NCBI RefSeq assembly: GCF_000730645.1
Contig: NZ_BBIU01000007.1
Span: 186,001 to 250,000 of the forward strand
Direction: 5' to 3'
DNA: 64,000 nucleotides
Source: Pseudomonas parafulva NBRC 16636 = DSM 17004
GTDB taxonomy: Bacteria; Pseudomonadota; Gammaproteobacteria; Pseudomonadales; Pseudomonadaceae
Position 1 is the first letter of the stretch. The number at the start of each line of letters is the position of its first letter. The notes under the pieces are model-generated. The model had not been told where the DNA came from, searched no databases, and saw only the letters and a program-made list of their open reading frames with translations. A program made the translations under genes and the position numbers. This document shows, piece by piece, positions 34,917-43,672 of this stretch.

Positions 34917-35275
34917 TACAACAAGAACAACAAAGCAGCGATCAATAAGAACAACAGGTAACGGCTCTGACATAACAAGAACAACACGGCAGAGGCGTAG
35001 CAAGCAGATCTTTTTGGAGTCGATAGGCTTTTCGGGGCACGCCCCGCGGCTTGGCACAGAACAATAAAACTACCTTCAGGTAGCCGCAGCCAGGTTCGTA
35101 TCAGCAGTGATGAAAGCAGGTCAGCGCTCAAAAAAATACGTTTGCTCTTGGCCCCGGGTGGGGGCCACCCGCTCCACCAGGGCAGGCTGACAAAAACAAC
35201 AACAGGCCGGTCCCAATAATAAGAAACAAAGAGCAGGCAACAACGCTTTGAGGGGAGCTTCGGCTCCCCTCAGTG
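34917..35275 (+). ncRNA. crcY: CrcY small RNA (Hfq/Crc decoy)
   Basis: A 359-nt non-coding stretch between mvaB and mgtC bears a sigma-54 promoter, six A-rich CA motifs (34920-34934, 34944-34956, 34974-34985, 35060-35068, 35192-35203, 35215-35230) and a terminator hairpin. This is the design of CrcZ/CrcY, which titrate the Hfq-Crc repressor to relieve carbon catabolite repression; in P. putida I recall crcY lying between the genes now called mvaB and mgtC homologues, exactly this place. The RNA ends at the hairpin 35249-35272. Both ends are inferred to within some bases. The open frame on the minus strand here is an artefact. Confidence 0.88.
35249..35272. terminator. bidirectional terminator of crcY and mgtC
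   Basis: TGAGGGGAGC-TTCG-GCTCCCCTCA is a perfect 10-bp stem with a stable UUCG tetraloop. On the plus strand it closes crcY; on the minus strand it directly follows the mgtC stop codon, whose bases are the start of the stem. Confidence 0.75.
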
Positions 35276-35788
35276 CTTCCTGCCCTCCTCCTCCTCGCGT
35301 TTCTCCTCATCCTGCCCCTCGGCTTTTTCTACCAGCACCGGCATCGACCCCAGTACCAGTAATGCCAGCACCGTGCTGATCAGCGCTGTGGCCTCCCGCC
35401 CCATACCGGCAGCCGTGCCAATGGCCGCTGTCATCCACAGCCCCGCAGCCGTGGTCAGGCCCTTGACGTGGCTGGTGTCACGGCCGTTGCCCTTCAGGAT
35501 TGTACCCGCGCCCAGAAAACCAATGCCCGCGACTATCCCCTGGATGACCCGGCTCATGGCCTGCTCGTCAGCGCCCGCCATGCTCGGTGCCAGGACGAAC
35601 AACGCAGCGCCCAGAGAAACCAGCATGTGCGTACGCACCCCCGCCGACTTGCCCCTGTGCTCACGCTCGAACCCCAGCACGGCGCCCAACAGCGCGGCCA
35701 TCAACAGGCGCACCAAAATGCGTGTCACCTCACGCGCGTCAGTGACATCGGCAAATTCGATCATGATTGCCTGCCAGATAATCTCCAC
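35270..35788 (-). CDS. MgtC/SapB-family inner-membrane protein
   Basis: 172 residues from GTG at 35788, behind AGGGAA; longer in-frame starts reach into the adjoining gene's leader. The MgtC core is present: RILVRLLMAALLGAVLGFER followed by EHRGKSAGVRTHMLVSLGAA, GIGFLGAGTILKG and VKGLTTAAGLWMTAAIGTAA. About four to five helices and a highly charged tail (EGQDEEKREEEEGRKH) complete it. The short form without the C-terminal MgtC domain is of the YhiD/SapB type; function (phosphate/Mg homeostasis or c-di-GMP-linked) is not settled. Confidence 0.85.
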   Translation of the reverse strand: MEIIWQAIMIEFADVTDAREVTRILVRLLMAALLGAVLGFEREHRGKSAGVRTHMLVSLGAALFVLAPSMAGADEQAMSRVIQGIVAGIGFLGAGTILKGNGRDTSHVKGLTTAAGLWMTAAIGTAAGMGREATALISTVLALLVLGSMPVLVEKAEGQDEEKREEEEGRKH

Positions 35789-35957
35789 GTCGCGTGTTCC
35801 CTCACTGATAGTGTGTTGTTGAACGGCGGCCGCCTCTGCGCGAGCCAGCCAGTGCAGTGTGGACCGTGAAGCGGGGCACAAAGTGCCGGCCGGCGGGTGG
35901 ATGCAGTAACCCGCCGGTGCCGGTGGTCCACCGATCACCTACCAAGGAGGACATCCC

Positions 35958-36197
35958 ATGCCTGTCGAAACCAACCCCGAAACCTAGCGCTGCCTGCTCG
36001 TCTCGGACGGCGTGCGGCTGGAGGCCCAAGGCCCTGACATTGAAATCATCACCGACGAGCGCCTGCGCATGTCCGTTGCGGCGCTGGCCGATCACCGGGT
36101 GCCGATCACCGAGGCGGAGGCCGACGCCCTCACCGTTGCAGGTGCGGTCGATAGCCGCAGGCATCTGAAGACCACCGCTCCAGGCTCCATAATCTGA
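35958..36197 (+). pseudogene. DUF3203-like gene with an in-frame amber codon at codon 10
   Basis: The frame begins ATG at 35958 behind an excellent AAGGAGG site and reads MPVETNPET, then TAG at 35985-35987, then RCLLVSDGVRLEAQ and on to TAPGSII, ending TGA at 36195. The rest is uninterrupted and keeps the look of a real DUF3203 protein (EIITDERLRMSVAALADHRV, then PITEAEADALTVAG). Total length 79 codons. A single C-to-T change from CAG would create the stop. Either the gene is broken, it restarts at GTG 36012, or the base is a sequencing error. Function of the family is unknown. Confidence 0.65.
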
Positions 36198-36279
36198 GGC
36201 CTGCAGCACATGGCCGGGTATCTGATATGGTTTTTATCTAAAAATCTGAGCCTGTGCCGATAACAGCCTCAGCGCCATA

Positions 36280-36311
36280 GTGCTCATGCCTGATCGAGGC
36301 CTGATGAGCAC
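36280..36311 (+). promoter_or_regulatory. inverted repeat in the ccoG leader
   Basis: GTGCTCAT and ATGAGCAC are perfect 8-base arms, with an inner GCC/GGC stem, just upstream of the CGGAGCC ribosome site for the start at 36318. In RNA it would place a stem-loop next to the Shine-Dalgarno, or it could be an operator. Confidence 0.35.
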
Positions 36312-36317
36312 GGAGCC

Positions 36318-37721
36318 ATGAACGATAGAATCCCTTATGCAGAGATCGCGGTAGTTCCAGCCAAGGTACAACCAAGGCCCGTTGAGGCCGGTATCCATAC
36401 CCGCAGCTTCAGCGGGGTTTTCCGAAACCTGCGCATCGGCTTTGCCGGGGCGCTGTTTCTGCTGTTCTTCGGTACAGCCTGGCTCCAGTGGAACGGGCGC
36501 CAGGCTGTGCTGTGGGACCTGGGCAACAGCAAGTTCCATATCTTTGGTGCCACGTTCTGGCCACAGGACTTCATCCTGCTGTCCGCGTTGTTGATCATCT
36601 GCGCGTTCGGGCTGTTTGCCATTACGGTTTACGCAGGGCGCGTGTGGTGCGGCTACAGTTGCCCGCAAAGCACGTGGACCTGGCTGTTCATGTGGTGCGA
36701 AAAGGTCACCGAGGGTGACCGTAACCAGCGCATCAAACTGGCTGCAGCGCCGTGGAGCGCCAACAAGCTGGTACGCCGGTTGGCCAAACACAGCCTGTGG
36801 CTTGCGATCGGCCTGGTCACCGGCCTGACGTTCGTTGGCTACTTCACCCCGATACGCCCACTGGCGGCAGAGCTGCTGACCCTGCAACTGGGCGGCGTGG
36901 CGCTGTTCTGGGTGCTGTTCTTCACCGCGGCCACCTACATCAATGCCGGCCTGCTGCGCGAGGCGGTGTGCCTGCACATGTGCCCGTACGCGCGGTTCCA
37001 GAGCGTGATGTTCGACAAGGACACGCTGGCGGTGGCCTACGACCCGCGCCGTGGGGAACGCCGTGGCCCGCGCAAGAAAGGCAGCAACGCCCACGCCCAG
37101 GGCCTGGGTGATTGCATCGATTGCACCCTGTGCGTGCAGGTGTGCCCCACCGGCATCGATATCCGTGACGGCCTGCAAATGGCCTGCATCGGCTGCGCCG
37201 CGTGCATTGATGCCTGCGACGGCGTCATGGACAAGATGGGCTATGAGCGCGGGCTGATCGGCTACAAGTCCGAACACAGCCTGCAAGGCGGCACCACCCA
37301 TTGGCTGCGCCCACGCCTGGCCGGTTATGCGCTGGCACTGCTGGTCATGTTCGGTGCGCTGGGGATGGCCTTGTATCTGCGGCCGATGGTGTCGCTGGAT
37401 GTGATCAAGGACCGTGGCCTGTTCCGCGAAAACGCCCTGGGCCAGATCGAGAACATCTACCTGTTGAAGATCATCAACAAGACCGAACGCACCGGGCACT
37501 ACCGCTTGCGGTTGCTGGACGCCGATGGTTTCAGCCTGCAGGGCAAGACACTGTTCACGGTCGCTGCGGGGGACATGAGCGAGCTGCCGGTGTCGGTGGC
37601 AATGCTCGCCGACCGCCCCGTCAGCAGCTCGCAGCCGCTGGCCTTCGAAATCAGCGACCAGGACGACCCCGCCATCAACAGCGTGGCCCACAGCCGCTTC
37701 GTCGCCCCTATGAACCGTTGA
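36318..37721 (+). CDS. ccoG: cytochrome c oxidase accessory protein CcoG (FixG/RdxA-like)
   Basis: 467 residues. Several membrane helices (FAGALFLLFFGTAWLQW, FILLSALLIICAFGLF and others) flank a ferredoxin-like 2[4Fe-4S] domain: CIDCTLCVQVCPTGIDIRDG and ACIGCAACIDACDGVMDKMG; a cysteine motif WCGYSCPQSTWTW precedes it, and LREAVCLHMCPYARFQ follows. The C-terminal domain is immunoglobulin-like (FixG_C). CcoG reduces copper for assembly of cbb3 oxidase. No ccoNOPQ or ccoIS genes are adjacent, so this looks like a stand-alone copy. Confidence 0.92.
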   Translation: MNDRIPYAEIAVVPAKVQPRPVEAGIHTRSFSGVFRNLRIGFAGALFLLFFGTAWLQWNGRQAVLWDLGNSKFHIFGATFWPQDFILLSALLIICAFGLFAITVYAGRVWCGYSCPQSTWTWLFMWCEKVTEGDRNQRIKLAAAPWSANKLVRRLAKHSLWLAIGLVTGLTFVGYFTPIRPLAAELLTLQLGGVALFWVLFFTAATYINAGLLREAVCLHMCPYARFQSVMFDKDTLAVAYDPRRGERRGPRKKGSNAHAQGLGDCIDCTLCVQVCPTGIDIRDGLQMACIGCAACIDACDGVMDKMGYERGLIGYKSEHSLQGGTTHWLRPRLAGYALALLVMFGALGMALYLRPMVSLDVIKDRGLFRENALGQIENIYLLKIINKTERTGHYRLRLLDADGFSLQGKTLFTVAAGDMSELPVSVAMLADRPVSSSQPLAFEISDQDDPAINSVAHSRFVAPMNR

Positions 37722-37771
37722 TCCCTTAAACTGATATCACCTTGCCTGCCAGGCTTCGACAGAAGGCCAGA

Positions 37772-39181
37772 ATGAAACGTTACGAACGCTTCGCCGACGA
37801 CATTGCCGAACTGATCCGCTCCGGGGTGTTGGGCCCCGGCCAGCGCGTCCCTTCGGTACGCTATGCCAGCCAGACCCACGGGGTAAGCCCTTCCACGGTG
37901 TTCCAGGCGTATTACCTGCTGGAGCGCCGCGGGCTGATTCGTGCCCGGCCGCGCTCGGGTTACTTCGTCAACGCCCACGCCCCGCGGCAGTTCAGCGAGC
38001 CGCAGGCATTGCAACCGGCCAGCGAGTCCACCGACGTGGACGTCAGTGGGCTGGTGTTCTCGATCCTCGATTCGATCAAGAACCCGCACACCGTGCCGTT
38101 CGGGTCGGCGTTCCCAAGCCCCGAACTGTTCCCGCTGCAACGCCTGTCACGCTCACTGGCCAGCGCCAGCCGCAGCATGGACCCGCGCATGGTGGTGACC
38201 GACCTGTCACCGGGCAACCCCCAATTGCGCCGGCAGATCGCCCTGCGCTACATGGTCGGCGGCCTGATGCTGCCCATGGAAGAGCTGCTGATCACCAACG
38301 GCGCCCTGGAAGCCCTGAATTTGTGCCTGCAGGCAGTCACCCAGCCGGGTGACCTGGTCGCCATCGAAGCCCCCGCCTTCTACGCCTGCCTGCAGGTGCT
38401 GGAGCGGCTAAAGCTCAAAGCGGTGGAAATCCCGGTGCACCCGCGTGAGGGCATGGACCTCGGGACCCTGGCCCAGACCTTGGAAAAACACCCGGTCAAG
38501 GCGGTGTGGTGCATGACCACCTTCCAGAACCCGGTGGGTGCCAGCATGCCGGAGGCCAAGAAGCAGGCGTTGGTGGAATTGATTACCCGCCACCAGGTGC
38601 CGCTGATCGAGGACGATGTCTACGCAGAACTCTACTACGCACAGCAGGCACCGAAGCCGGCCAAGGCCTTCGACACCCAGGGCCTAGTCATGCACTGCGG
38701 GTCGTTCGCCAAAAGCCTGGCCCCGGGCTACCGCATCGGCTGGGTGGCAGCCGGCCGCTTCGCGCAGAAGATCGAGCGGCTGAAACTGATGACCTCGCTG
38801 TGCGCCTCGATGCCTGCCCAGGCGGCGATTGCCGATTACCTGCAGCATGGCGGCTACGACCGCCACCTGCGCAAGCTGCGCTACGCACTGGAGGGCCAGC
38901 AAGCCAGCATGCTGGCAGCCATCGGGCGCTACTTCCCGGCCCAGACGCGGGTCAGCCAGCCGGCAGGCGGGTATTTCCTGTGGCTGGAACTGCCTGAGCA
39001 GATAGACGCACTGAAGCTGTTCCACATGGCCCTGGCCCAAGGCATCAGTATTGCGCCAGGGCCGATATTCTCGCCCACACGGCGCTTCGGCAACTGCATC
39101 CGCCTGAACTACGGCAGCCCCTGGGGTGACGATGCCGAGCAGGCCATGGCCACCCTGGGCCGTATCATCGCCTCGTTTTGA
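37772..39181 (+). CDS. MocR-type GntR/aminotransferase regulator
   Basis: 469 residues. N-terminal GntR winged helix RYERFADDIAELIRSGVLGP then RVPSVRYASQTHGVSPSTVF, followed by a fold-type I aminotransferase domain from residue ~90 with the PLP Lys in HCGSFAKSLAPGYRIGW, DDVYAELYY and QNPVGASMPEAKKQAL. MocR proteins sense PLP-bound amines to control transport and amine or vitamin B6 metabolism. ATG at 37772 follows AAGG. It is separated by 50 bp from ccoG and 67 bp from the hybrid kinase gene; the regulated target is unclear. Confidence 0.88.
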   Translation: MKRYERFADDIAELIRSGVLGPGQRVPSVRYASQTHGVSPSTVFQAYYLLERRGLIRARPRSGYFVNAHAPRQFSEPQALQPASESTDVDVSGLVFSILDSIKNPHTVPFGSAFPSPELFPLQRLSRSLASASRSMDPRMVVTDLSPGNPQLRRQIALRYMVGGLMLPMEELLITNGALEALNLCLQAVTQPGDLVAIEAPAFYACLQVLERLKLKAVEIPVHPREGMDLGTLAQTLEKHPVKAVWCMTTFQNPVGASMPEAKKQALVELITRHQVPLIEDDVYAELYYAQQAPKPAKAFDTQGLVMHCGSFAKSLAPGYRIGWVAAGRFAQKIERLKLMTSLCASMPAQAAIADYLQHGGYDRHLRKLRYALEGQQASMLAAIGRYFPAQTRVSQPAGGYFLWLELPEQIDALKLFHMALAQGISIAPGPIFSPTRRFGNCIRLNYGSPWGDDAEQAMATLGRIIASF

Positions 39182-39248
39182 TACAGGCAGCCCATGGTGG
39201 GGTGGCGGCCAGCTATAGTTGTCTGACTCAACCGGCCGGACACTTAGC

Positions 39249-41309
39249 ATGCCAGCAGATAACACCATGGGCTGTATGGAGCAGCTGCAAGCAAGGTTGC
39301 AGACACTGGAGGCCGAAAATGAGCAACTCAGGCTCAAGGCCGCCAGCTTCGACGCCCTTGCCGGCAACATGGACGAGGGCCTCTGTGTGCTCGAGCTGCT
39401 GGAGGATGAATCCGGCCAGTACTACGACTACCGGCACGTGCTGGCCAATGAAGCGTGCGTGCGCCACACCCAACACCCCAAGCACTTGGGTTTGACCGCC
39501 CGCGAAACCATCCCCGACGAGGTAGACAGTTGGCTACCCCATTTTGCAGAAGTGGCCCGGTCCGGCCAGTCTGTGCGCTTCGTGGAGCGGCTTGCCGTGT
39601 CGGACCGATGGCTCAACCTGTCTGTGCACCGCCTCGAGCCTGCCTGCAGCAAGCGCGTGCTGGTAATTTTCACCGGCACACCCGGCGAGCAGATGGCGGT
39701 TGATCAATTACAGGCGCTTAACAAGGAGCTGGCACAGAAAGTCGGCAGGGCGCAGGCCAACAGTAAATTGCTGGGTGAGCTGGTGGACCATAGTGTCGCC
39801 AACGTGTTTGCTGCGGACCGGACCTTCCGCCTGTTGGCCATCAACCGCACGGCGCAGGAGACCTTCATGCGCTGGCGCGGCGTGGTGCCCAAGGTCGGTG
39901 AACATATCCCGCGCTTTCTTGCCCATCAGCCTGACATCATCAGCCGGTTGAAACTGTTGTGGCCGAGGATTCTCGCCGGCGAGTCGTTCGTCGACACGGT
40001 CGCCATAGGGCAGCCCGACGCCCAGCGCTATTACGAGGTGCGCTACAACCCGCTGCGTGACGCCGACAACGCCATCCAGGGCGGTTTTTTGTTTGCCTAT
40101 GACATCACCGAGCGCGTTGCCGAGCAGGCGCGCCTGCGCCAGGTCGAAGAAACCCTGCGCCATTCACAGAAGCTTGAGGCAGTCGGCCAGTTGACCGGGG
40201 GTATTTCCCATGATTTCAACAACTTGCTGGGCAGTATTACCGGCGCGCTGGAAATTGCCGCACAGCGTCAGGATGAAGGCCGTTACCCCGACGCCTCGCG
40301 GCTCATCGGCCTGGCCAGGCAGGACACCCAGCGCGCTGCGGCCCTTGTGCAACGGCTGTTGACCTTTGCACGCCAGCAAACCCTGATGCCGCAACCTGTG
40401 GACGTGCACCAACTGGTCGTTGGCATGCACGACCTGATCAAAAGCTCGCTGCACGCCAACATCGATTTCGAGGACAGCACCTGCCCAGGCCAGTGGTTGA
40501 TTTCCATCGACCCGCCGCAGTTGGAAAACGCATTGCTCAACCTGTGCATCAACGCCCGCGATGCCATGCCGCTGGGTGGCCGGTTATCCATCCGCAGCAC
40601 CAATACGGCGGTCGATGCACTGCAAGCCCAACGCCTGCACCTACCCGCCGGCGATTACGTGCAGATACGGGTCAGCGACAGTGGTATCGGGATGCCCAAT
40701 GAAGTGCTCGAACGCGCTATGGAGCCGTTTTTCACCACCAAGCCGCTGGGCCAGGGTTCTGGGCTTGGGCTGTCGATGGTGTATGGCTTCATCCGCCAGT
40801 CCGGCGGCCAGATGAACATCAAGAGTGTGGTGGGGTCCGGTACCTGCATCGACATCTACCTGCCCAAGGACAACGAGGCGACCCTGGCAATGGCGGTTGC
40901 GCCTGTACCTGCGCAACCCCTTTGCCCTGCCCCTACCCACCTGATCATGTTGGTGGAGGACGAGCACACGTTGCGCCTGGTGATCGAGGAATTGCTCGAT
41001 CACCAGGGGCATACGGTCTATACCTACTCCAGCGGGCGGGATGCGCTGGCCGCCCTGCAGGGTGGGCTGCAGCCAGCCTTGCTGATTACCGACATCGGCT
41101 TGCCCGGCGGCGTAGACGGTAAGCAGCTGGCGATGGCGATGCCCGGTGATGCAGCCGTGCTGTACATCACGGGCTACACCAGCGAGCAGGTCAACCTTCC
41201 GCCTTCGCAGCGCGCCGCCATATTGTGCAAACCTTTCGCCCTGACGGCGCTTAGCGAACAGGTCAGGCTGCTACTGGCAGACCGGAGGCCAATCAGCGGC
41301 CGCCACTGA
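39249..41309 (+). CDS. hybrid sensor histidine kinase with PAS domain and C-terminal receiver
   Basis: 686 residues. An N-terminal coiled coil (LQARLQTLEAENEQLRLKAA) is followed by a PAS-like domain (YDYRHVLANEACVRHT...), a second PAS (VFAADRTFRLLAINRTAQET), the HisKA motif GGISHDFNNLLGS with His321, HATPase boxes (NALLNLCINARDAM, DSGIGMPNEV, GQGSGLGLSMVYGF) and a receiver with the phospho-acceptor Asp615 in LLITDIGLPGG. No membrane span, so a cytosolic sensor, with output by phosphorelay since no effector domain follows. No cognate regulator is next door. Its end overlaps the convergent SDR by 17 bp. Start could be 39249 or 39267. Confidence 0.88.
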   Translation: MPADNTMGCMEQLQARLQTLEAENEQLRLKAASFDALAGNMDEGLCVLELLEDESGQYYDYRHVLANEACVRHTQHPKHLGLTARETIPDEVDSWLPHFAEVARSGQSVRFVERLAVSDRWLNLSVHRLEPACSKRVLVIFTGTPGEQMAVDQLQALNKELAQKVGRAQANSKLLGELVDHSVANVFAADRTFRLLAINRTAQETFMRWRGVVPKVGEHIPRFLAHQPDIISRLKLLWPRILAGESFVDTVAIGQPDAQRYYEVRYNPLRDADNAIQGGFLFAYDITERVAEQARLRQVEETLRHSQKLEAVGQLTGGISHDFNNLLGSITGALEIAAQRQDEGRYPDASRLIGLARQDTQRAAALVQRLLTFARQQTLMPQPVDVHQLVVGMHDLIKSSLHANIDFEDSTCPGQWLISIDPPQLENALLNLCINARDAMPLGGRLSIRSTNTAVDALQAQRLHLPAGDYVQIRVSDSGIGMPNEVLERAMEPFFTTKPLGQGSGLGLSMVYGFIRQSGGQMNIKSVVGSGTCIDIYLPKDNEATLAMAVAPVPAQPLCPAPTHLIMLVEDEHTLRLVIEELLDHQGHTVYTYSSGRDALAALQGGLQPALLITDIGLPGGVDGKQLAMAMPGDAAVLYITGYTSEQVNLPPSQRAAILCKPFALTALSEQVRLLLADRRPISGRH

Positions 41310-42039
41310 GGTCCACGAAAGTGCCTGTCGAGTAGGAGGCCTTGTCTGACAGCAGCCAGAGGATTGCCTCTGCAACCTCCTCAGGCTGCCCACCGCGGCC
41401 CATGGGCAGGCTGTGCTCAAGTTTGCTGACCCGCTGGGGGTCGCCAGACAGCGCGTGAAAGCCGGTGTGTATATAACCCGGCCTAACCCCGTTCACCCTC
41501 ACCCCCTCCCCCGCGAGTTCCTTGGCCAGGCCAATGGTGAAGGTGTCCAGCGCACCCTTGGAGGTGGCGTAATCCACGTATTCGTTTGGGGAGCCCAGGC
41601 GCGCTGCCATGGACGACACATTGACGATCGCGCCCCCGTGCCCGCCATGGCGGTGCGCCATGCGCAGGACCGCGTGCTTGGCACACAGCATGGGGCCGAC
41701 CACGTTGGTTTTCATTATTTTGAGCAGGCGGAATTCCGACATGTCCTCCACGCGGCTCTGCTGGGCAATGGTGCCAGCATTGTTGACCAATGCGGTGACC
41801 GGGCCGAGTTCATGGTCGACACGCCTGAACAGCTGGATGATTTCGTCTTCGACGCTGGCATCGGCGCGCACGGCAATGGCCTTGGCGCCCAGGGCAAGGA
41901 CCTGGCCAAGGATGGTTTCGGCGGCCTGATCGTCGGCATGGTAGTTGATGCAGATGCGGTAGCCGTGCCGAGCGGCAAGCAGCGCGGTGGCAGCGCCTAT
42001 GCCGCGGCTGGCGCCGGTGATGACGATGACGTTGTCCAT
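41293..42039 (-). CDS. short-chain dehydrogenase/reductase, FabG-like
   Basis: 248 residues. Rossmann motif TGASRGIGAATALLA at the N-terminus (TGxxxGxG), NNAGTIAQQ, the catalytic Ser in IVNVSSMAARLGSP and the YxxxK in EYVDYATSKGALD, then VRVNGVRPGYIHTGFH. Classical NAD(P)-dependent SDR of the glucose/3-oxoacyl reductase type; substrate unknown. ATG at 42039 is preferred to the ORF start at 42078. It follows emrB by 97 bp on the same strand, with a ten-G tract in between, and could be read with the efflux operon. Confidence 0.85.
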   Translation of the reverse strand: MDNVIVITGASRGIGAATALLAARHGYRICINYHADDQAAETILGQVLALGAKAIAVRADASVEDEIIQLFRRVDHELGPVTALVNNAGTIAQQSRVEDMSEFRLLKIMKTNVVGPMLCAKHAVLRMAHRHGGHGGAIVNVSSMAARLGSPNEYVDYATSKGALDTFTIGLAKELAGEGVRVNGVRPGYIHTGFHALSGDPQRVSKLEHSLPMGRGGQPEEVAEAILWLLSDKASYSTGTFVDLSGGR

Positions 42040-42058
42040 GAGATCACCGTAGGGTTGA

Positions 42059-42068
42059 GGGGGGGGGG
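42059..42068. repeat. ten-G homopolymer in the SDR leader
   Basis: An uninterrupted run of ten G (C on the coding strand) lies 20 bp before the SDR start codon, next to AAGCTTCAAGCTTCAAGC. Such tracts are unusual here and prone to slippage. Confidence 0.7.
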
Positions 42069-42136
42069 AAAGCTTCAAGCTTCAAGCATATTCGATGTGG
42101 GTTGGGGCGGCGGGCTCCTGGGAGGCCTCAGGCCCG

Positions 42137-43672
42137 TCAATGCCCACCAGCCCCCGGCCCCGCTTTCGCCGTAAACGGCGGCTTGGCGAACCATACCAAC
42201 AAGATCAGGCCCGCAAACACCCACGTCATCAACGTAAAGTAATCCACCGTCGACATCATGTAAGCCTGGCCATTGAGAATTTGCTCCAACTGGGCATAGC
42301 TGTGCAAATCCGCCCCTCCCAACCGCTCGAGCGCATGCCGCGTGGCCGGGTCGAACTGGCTGATGTGCTCACTCAGATAAGCATGGTGCTGGTCCGCCCG
42401 ACGGATCCATATCCAGGTGGTCAACGACGCCGCGAAGCTCCCCCCCAGCGTGCGCAGGAACGTCGCCAGGCCCGACCCATCGGCGATCTGGTGCGGCGGC
42501 AGGTCAGACAACAAAATGCTCAACGTCGGCATGAAGAACAACGCCACCCCAATCCCCATGAACAGCTGCACCAGCGCCACGTGCTGGAAGTCCACCTCGC
42601 TGGTGAACCCCGCCCGCATGTAACAGCTGGCACCGATGGCCAGAAACGCCAGCCCCGCCAGTACCCGCAAATCAAAACGGTGCGCATACTTGCCCACGAA
42701 CGGCGACATGATCACCGGCAACAGGCCAATAGGCGCCACCGCCAGGCCCGCCCAGGTCGCGGTGTAGCCCATCTGCGTCTGCAACCATTGCGGCAAGATC
42801 AGGTTGATACCGAAGAACCCCGCATACCCCCCCACCAGCACGATAGTGCCCACCCGGAAGTTGCGGTGCACAAACAGGCGCAGGTTGACCACCGGATGCC
42901 GGTCGGTGAGCTCCCAGATGACGAAAATCGCCAGGAACACCACCGAAATCAGGCTGCCGATGATGATGAACGATGACTCGAACCAGTCCAGGTCATTGCC
43001 TTTGTCCAGCACCACCTGCAACGCCCCGACACCTACGATCAACGTCAGCAGGCCGATATAGTCCATCGGTTGCCGGCTGGTCACCACCGGCCGGGTGCGC
43101 ATTTGCTGGCGCACCACTGCCGCCGCGAACAGGCCAATAGGTATATTGATGAAAAAGATCCACGGCCAGCTGTAACTGTCGGTGATCCAGCCCCCCAGTA
43201 TGGGCCCGGCGATGGGCGCCACCACCGTGACCATCGCCAGCAGGGCCAGTGCCATCCCCCGTTTGGCCGGTGGGTACACTGCAATCAGCAACGTCTGGGT
43301 CATCGGATACAACGGCCCCGCCACTACCCCCTGCAGCACCCGGAAGCCCACCAGCTCAGGCATCGACTGGGCAATGCCGCACAGAAATGACGCCAGCACG
43401 AACAGCAGCGTCGCCCACAGGAACAGCTTCACCTCGCCGAACCGGCGGCTCAGCCAGCCGGTGAGTGGCAGGGCAATCGCATTGCTCACCGCAAACGAGG
43501 TGATGACCCAGGTGCCCTGCTCGTAACTGACCCCCAGGTTGCCGGAAATGGTCGGCAAGGCAACGTTGGCGATGGTGGTGTCAAGCACCTGCATGAACGT
43601 TGCCAGCGACAGCCCGATCGTGGTCAGCAACAGGCTGGGCGGGGTGAACTGGGCCGCGGCGTTATTGCTCAT
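42137..43672 (-). CDS. emrB: EmrB/QacA-type MFS drug efflux transporter (DHA2)
   Basis: 511 residues with about 14 hydrophobic segments. The DHA2 motif LDTTIANVALPTISGNLG (loop 1, D..I.NVALP), the motif WVITSFAVSNAIALPLTGWL and the antiporter motif LLAMVTVVAPIAGPILGGWI (G..xGPxxGG) are clear. It would pump hydrophobic compounds together with the EmrA adaptor and an outer-membrane channel. The start overlaps the emrA stop by four bases (ATGA). Operon: marR-emrA-emrB, probably also the SDR. Confidence 0.93.
   Translation of the reverse strand: MSNNAAAQFTPPSLLLTTIGLSLATFMQVLDTTIANVALPTISGNLGVSYEQGTWVITSFAVSNAIALPLTGWLSRRFGEVKLFLWATLLFVLASFLCGIAQSMPELVGFRVLQGVVAGPLYPMTQTLLIAVYPPAKRGMALALLAMVTVVAPIAGPILGGWITDSYSWPWIFFINIPIGLFAAAVVRQQMRTRPVVTSRQPMDYIGLLTLIVGVGALQVVLDKGNDLDWFESSFIIIGSLISVVFLAIFVIWELTDRHPVVNLRLFVHRNFRVGTIVLVGGYAGFFGINLILPQWLQTQMGYTATWAGLAVAPIGLLPVIMSPFVGKYAHRFDLRVLAGLAFLAIGASCYMRAGFTSEVDFQHVALVQLFMGIGVALFFMPTLSILLSDLPPHQIADGSGLATFLRTLGGSFAASLTTWIWIRRADQHHAYLSEHISQFDPATRHALERLGGADLHSYAQLEQILNGQAYMMSTVDYFTLMTWVFAGLILLVWFAKPPFTAKAGPGAGGH

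Noticed and set aside
34883-35131. An 82-residue minus-strand frame with Leu-rich repeats across the crcY region
   Set aside because: It is the antisense of crcY; the FLL repeats arise from the A-rich CA motifs read backwards, and no ribosome site precedes it.
42130-42175. A terminator-like stem in the emrB 3' end
   Set aside because: The small GCCGT/ACGGC pair is inside coding sequence and has no U-tract.
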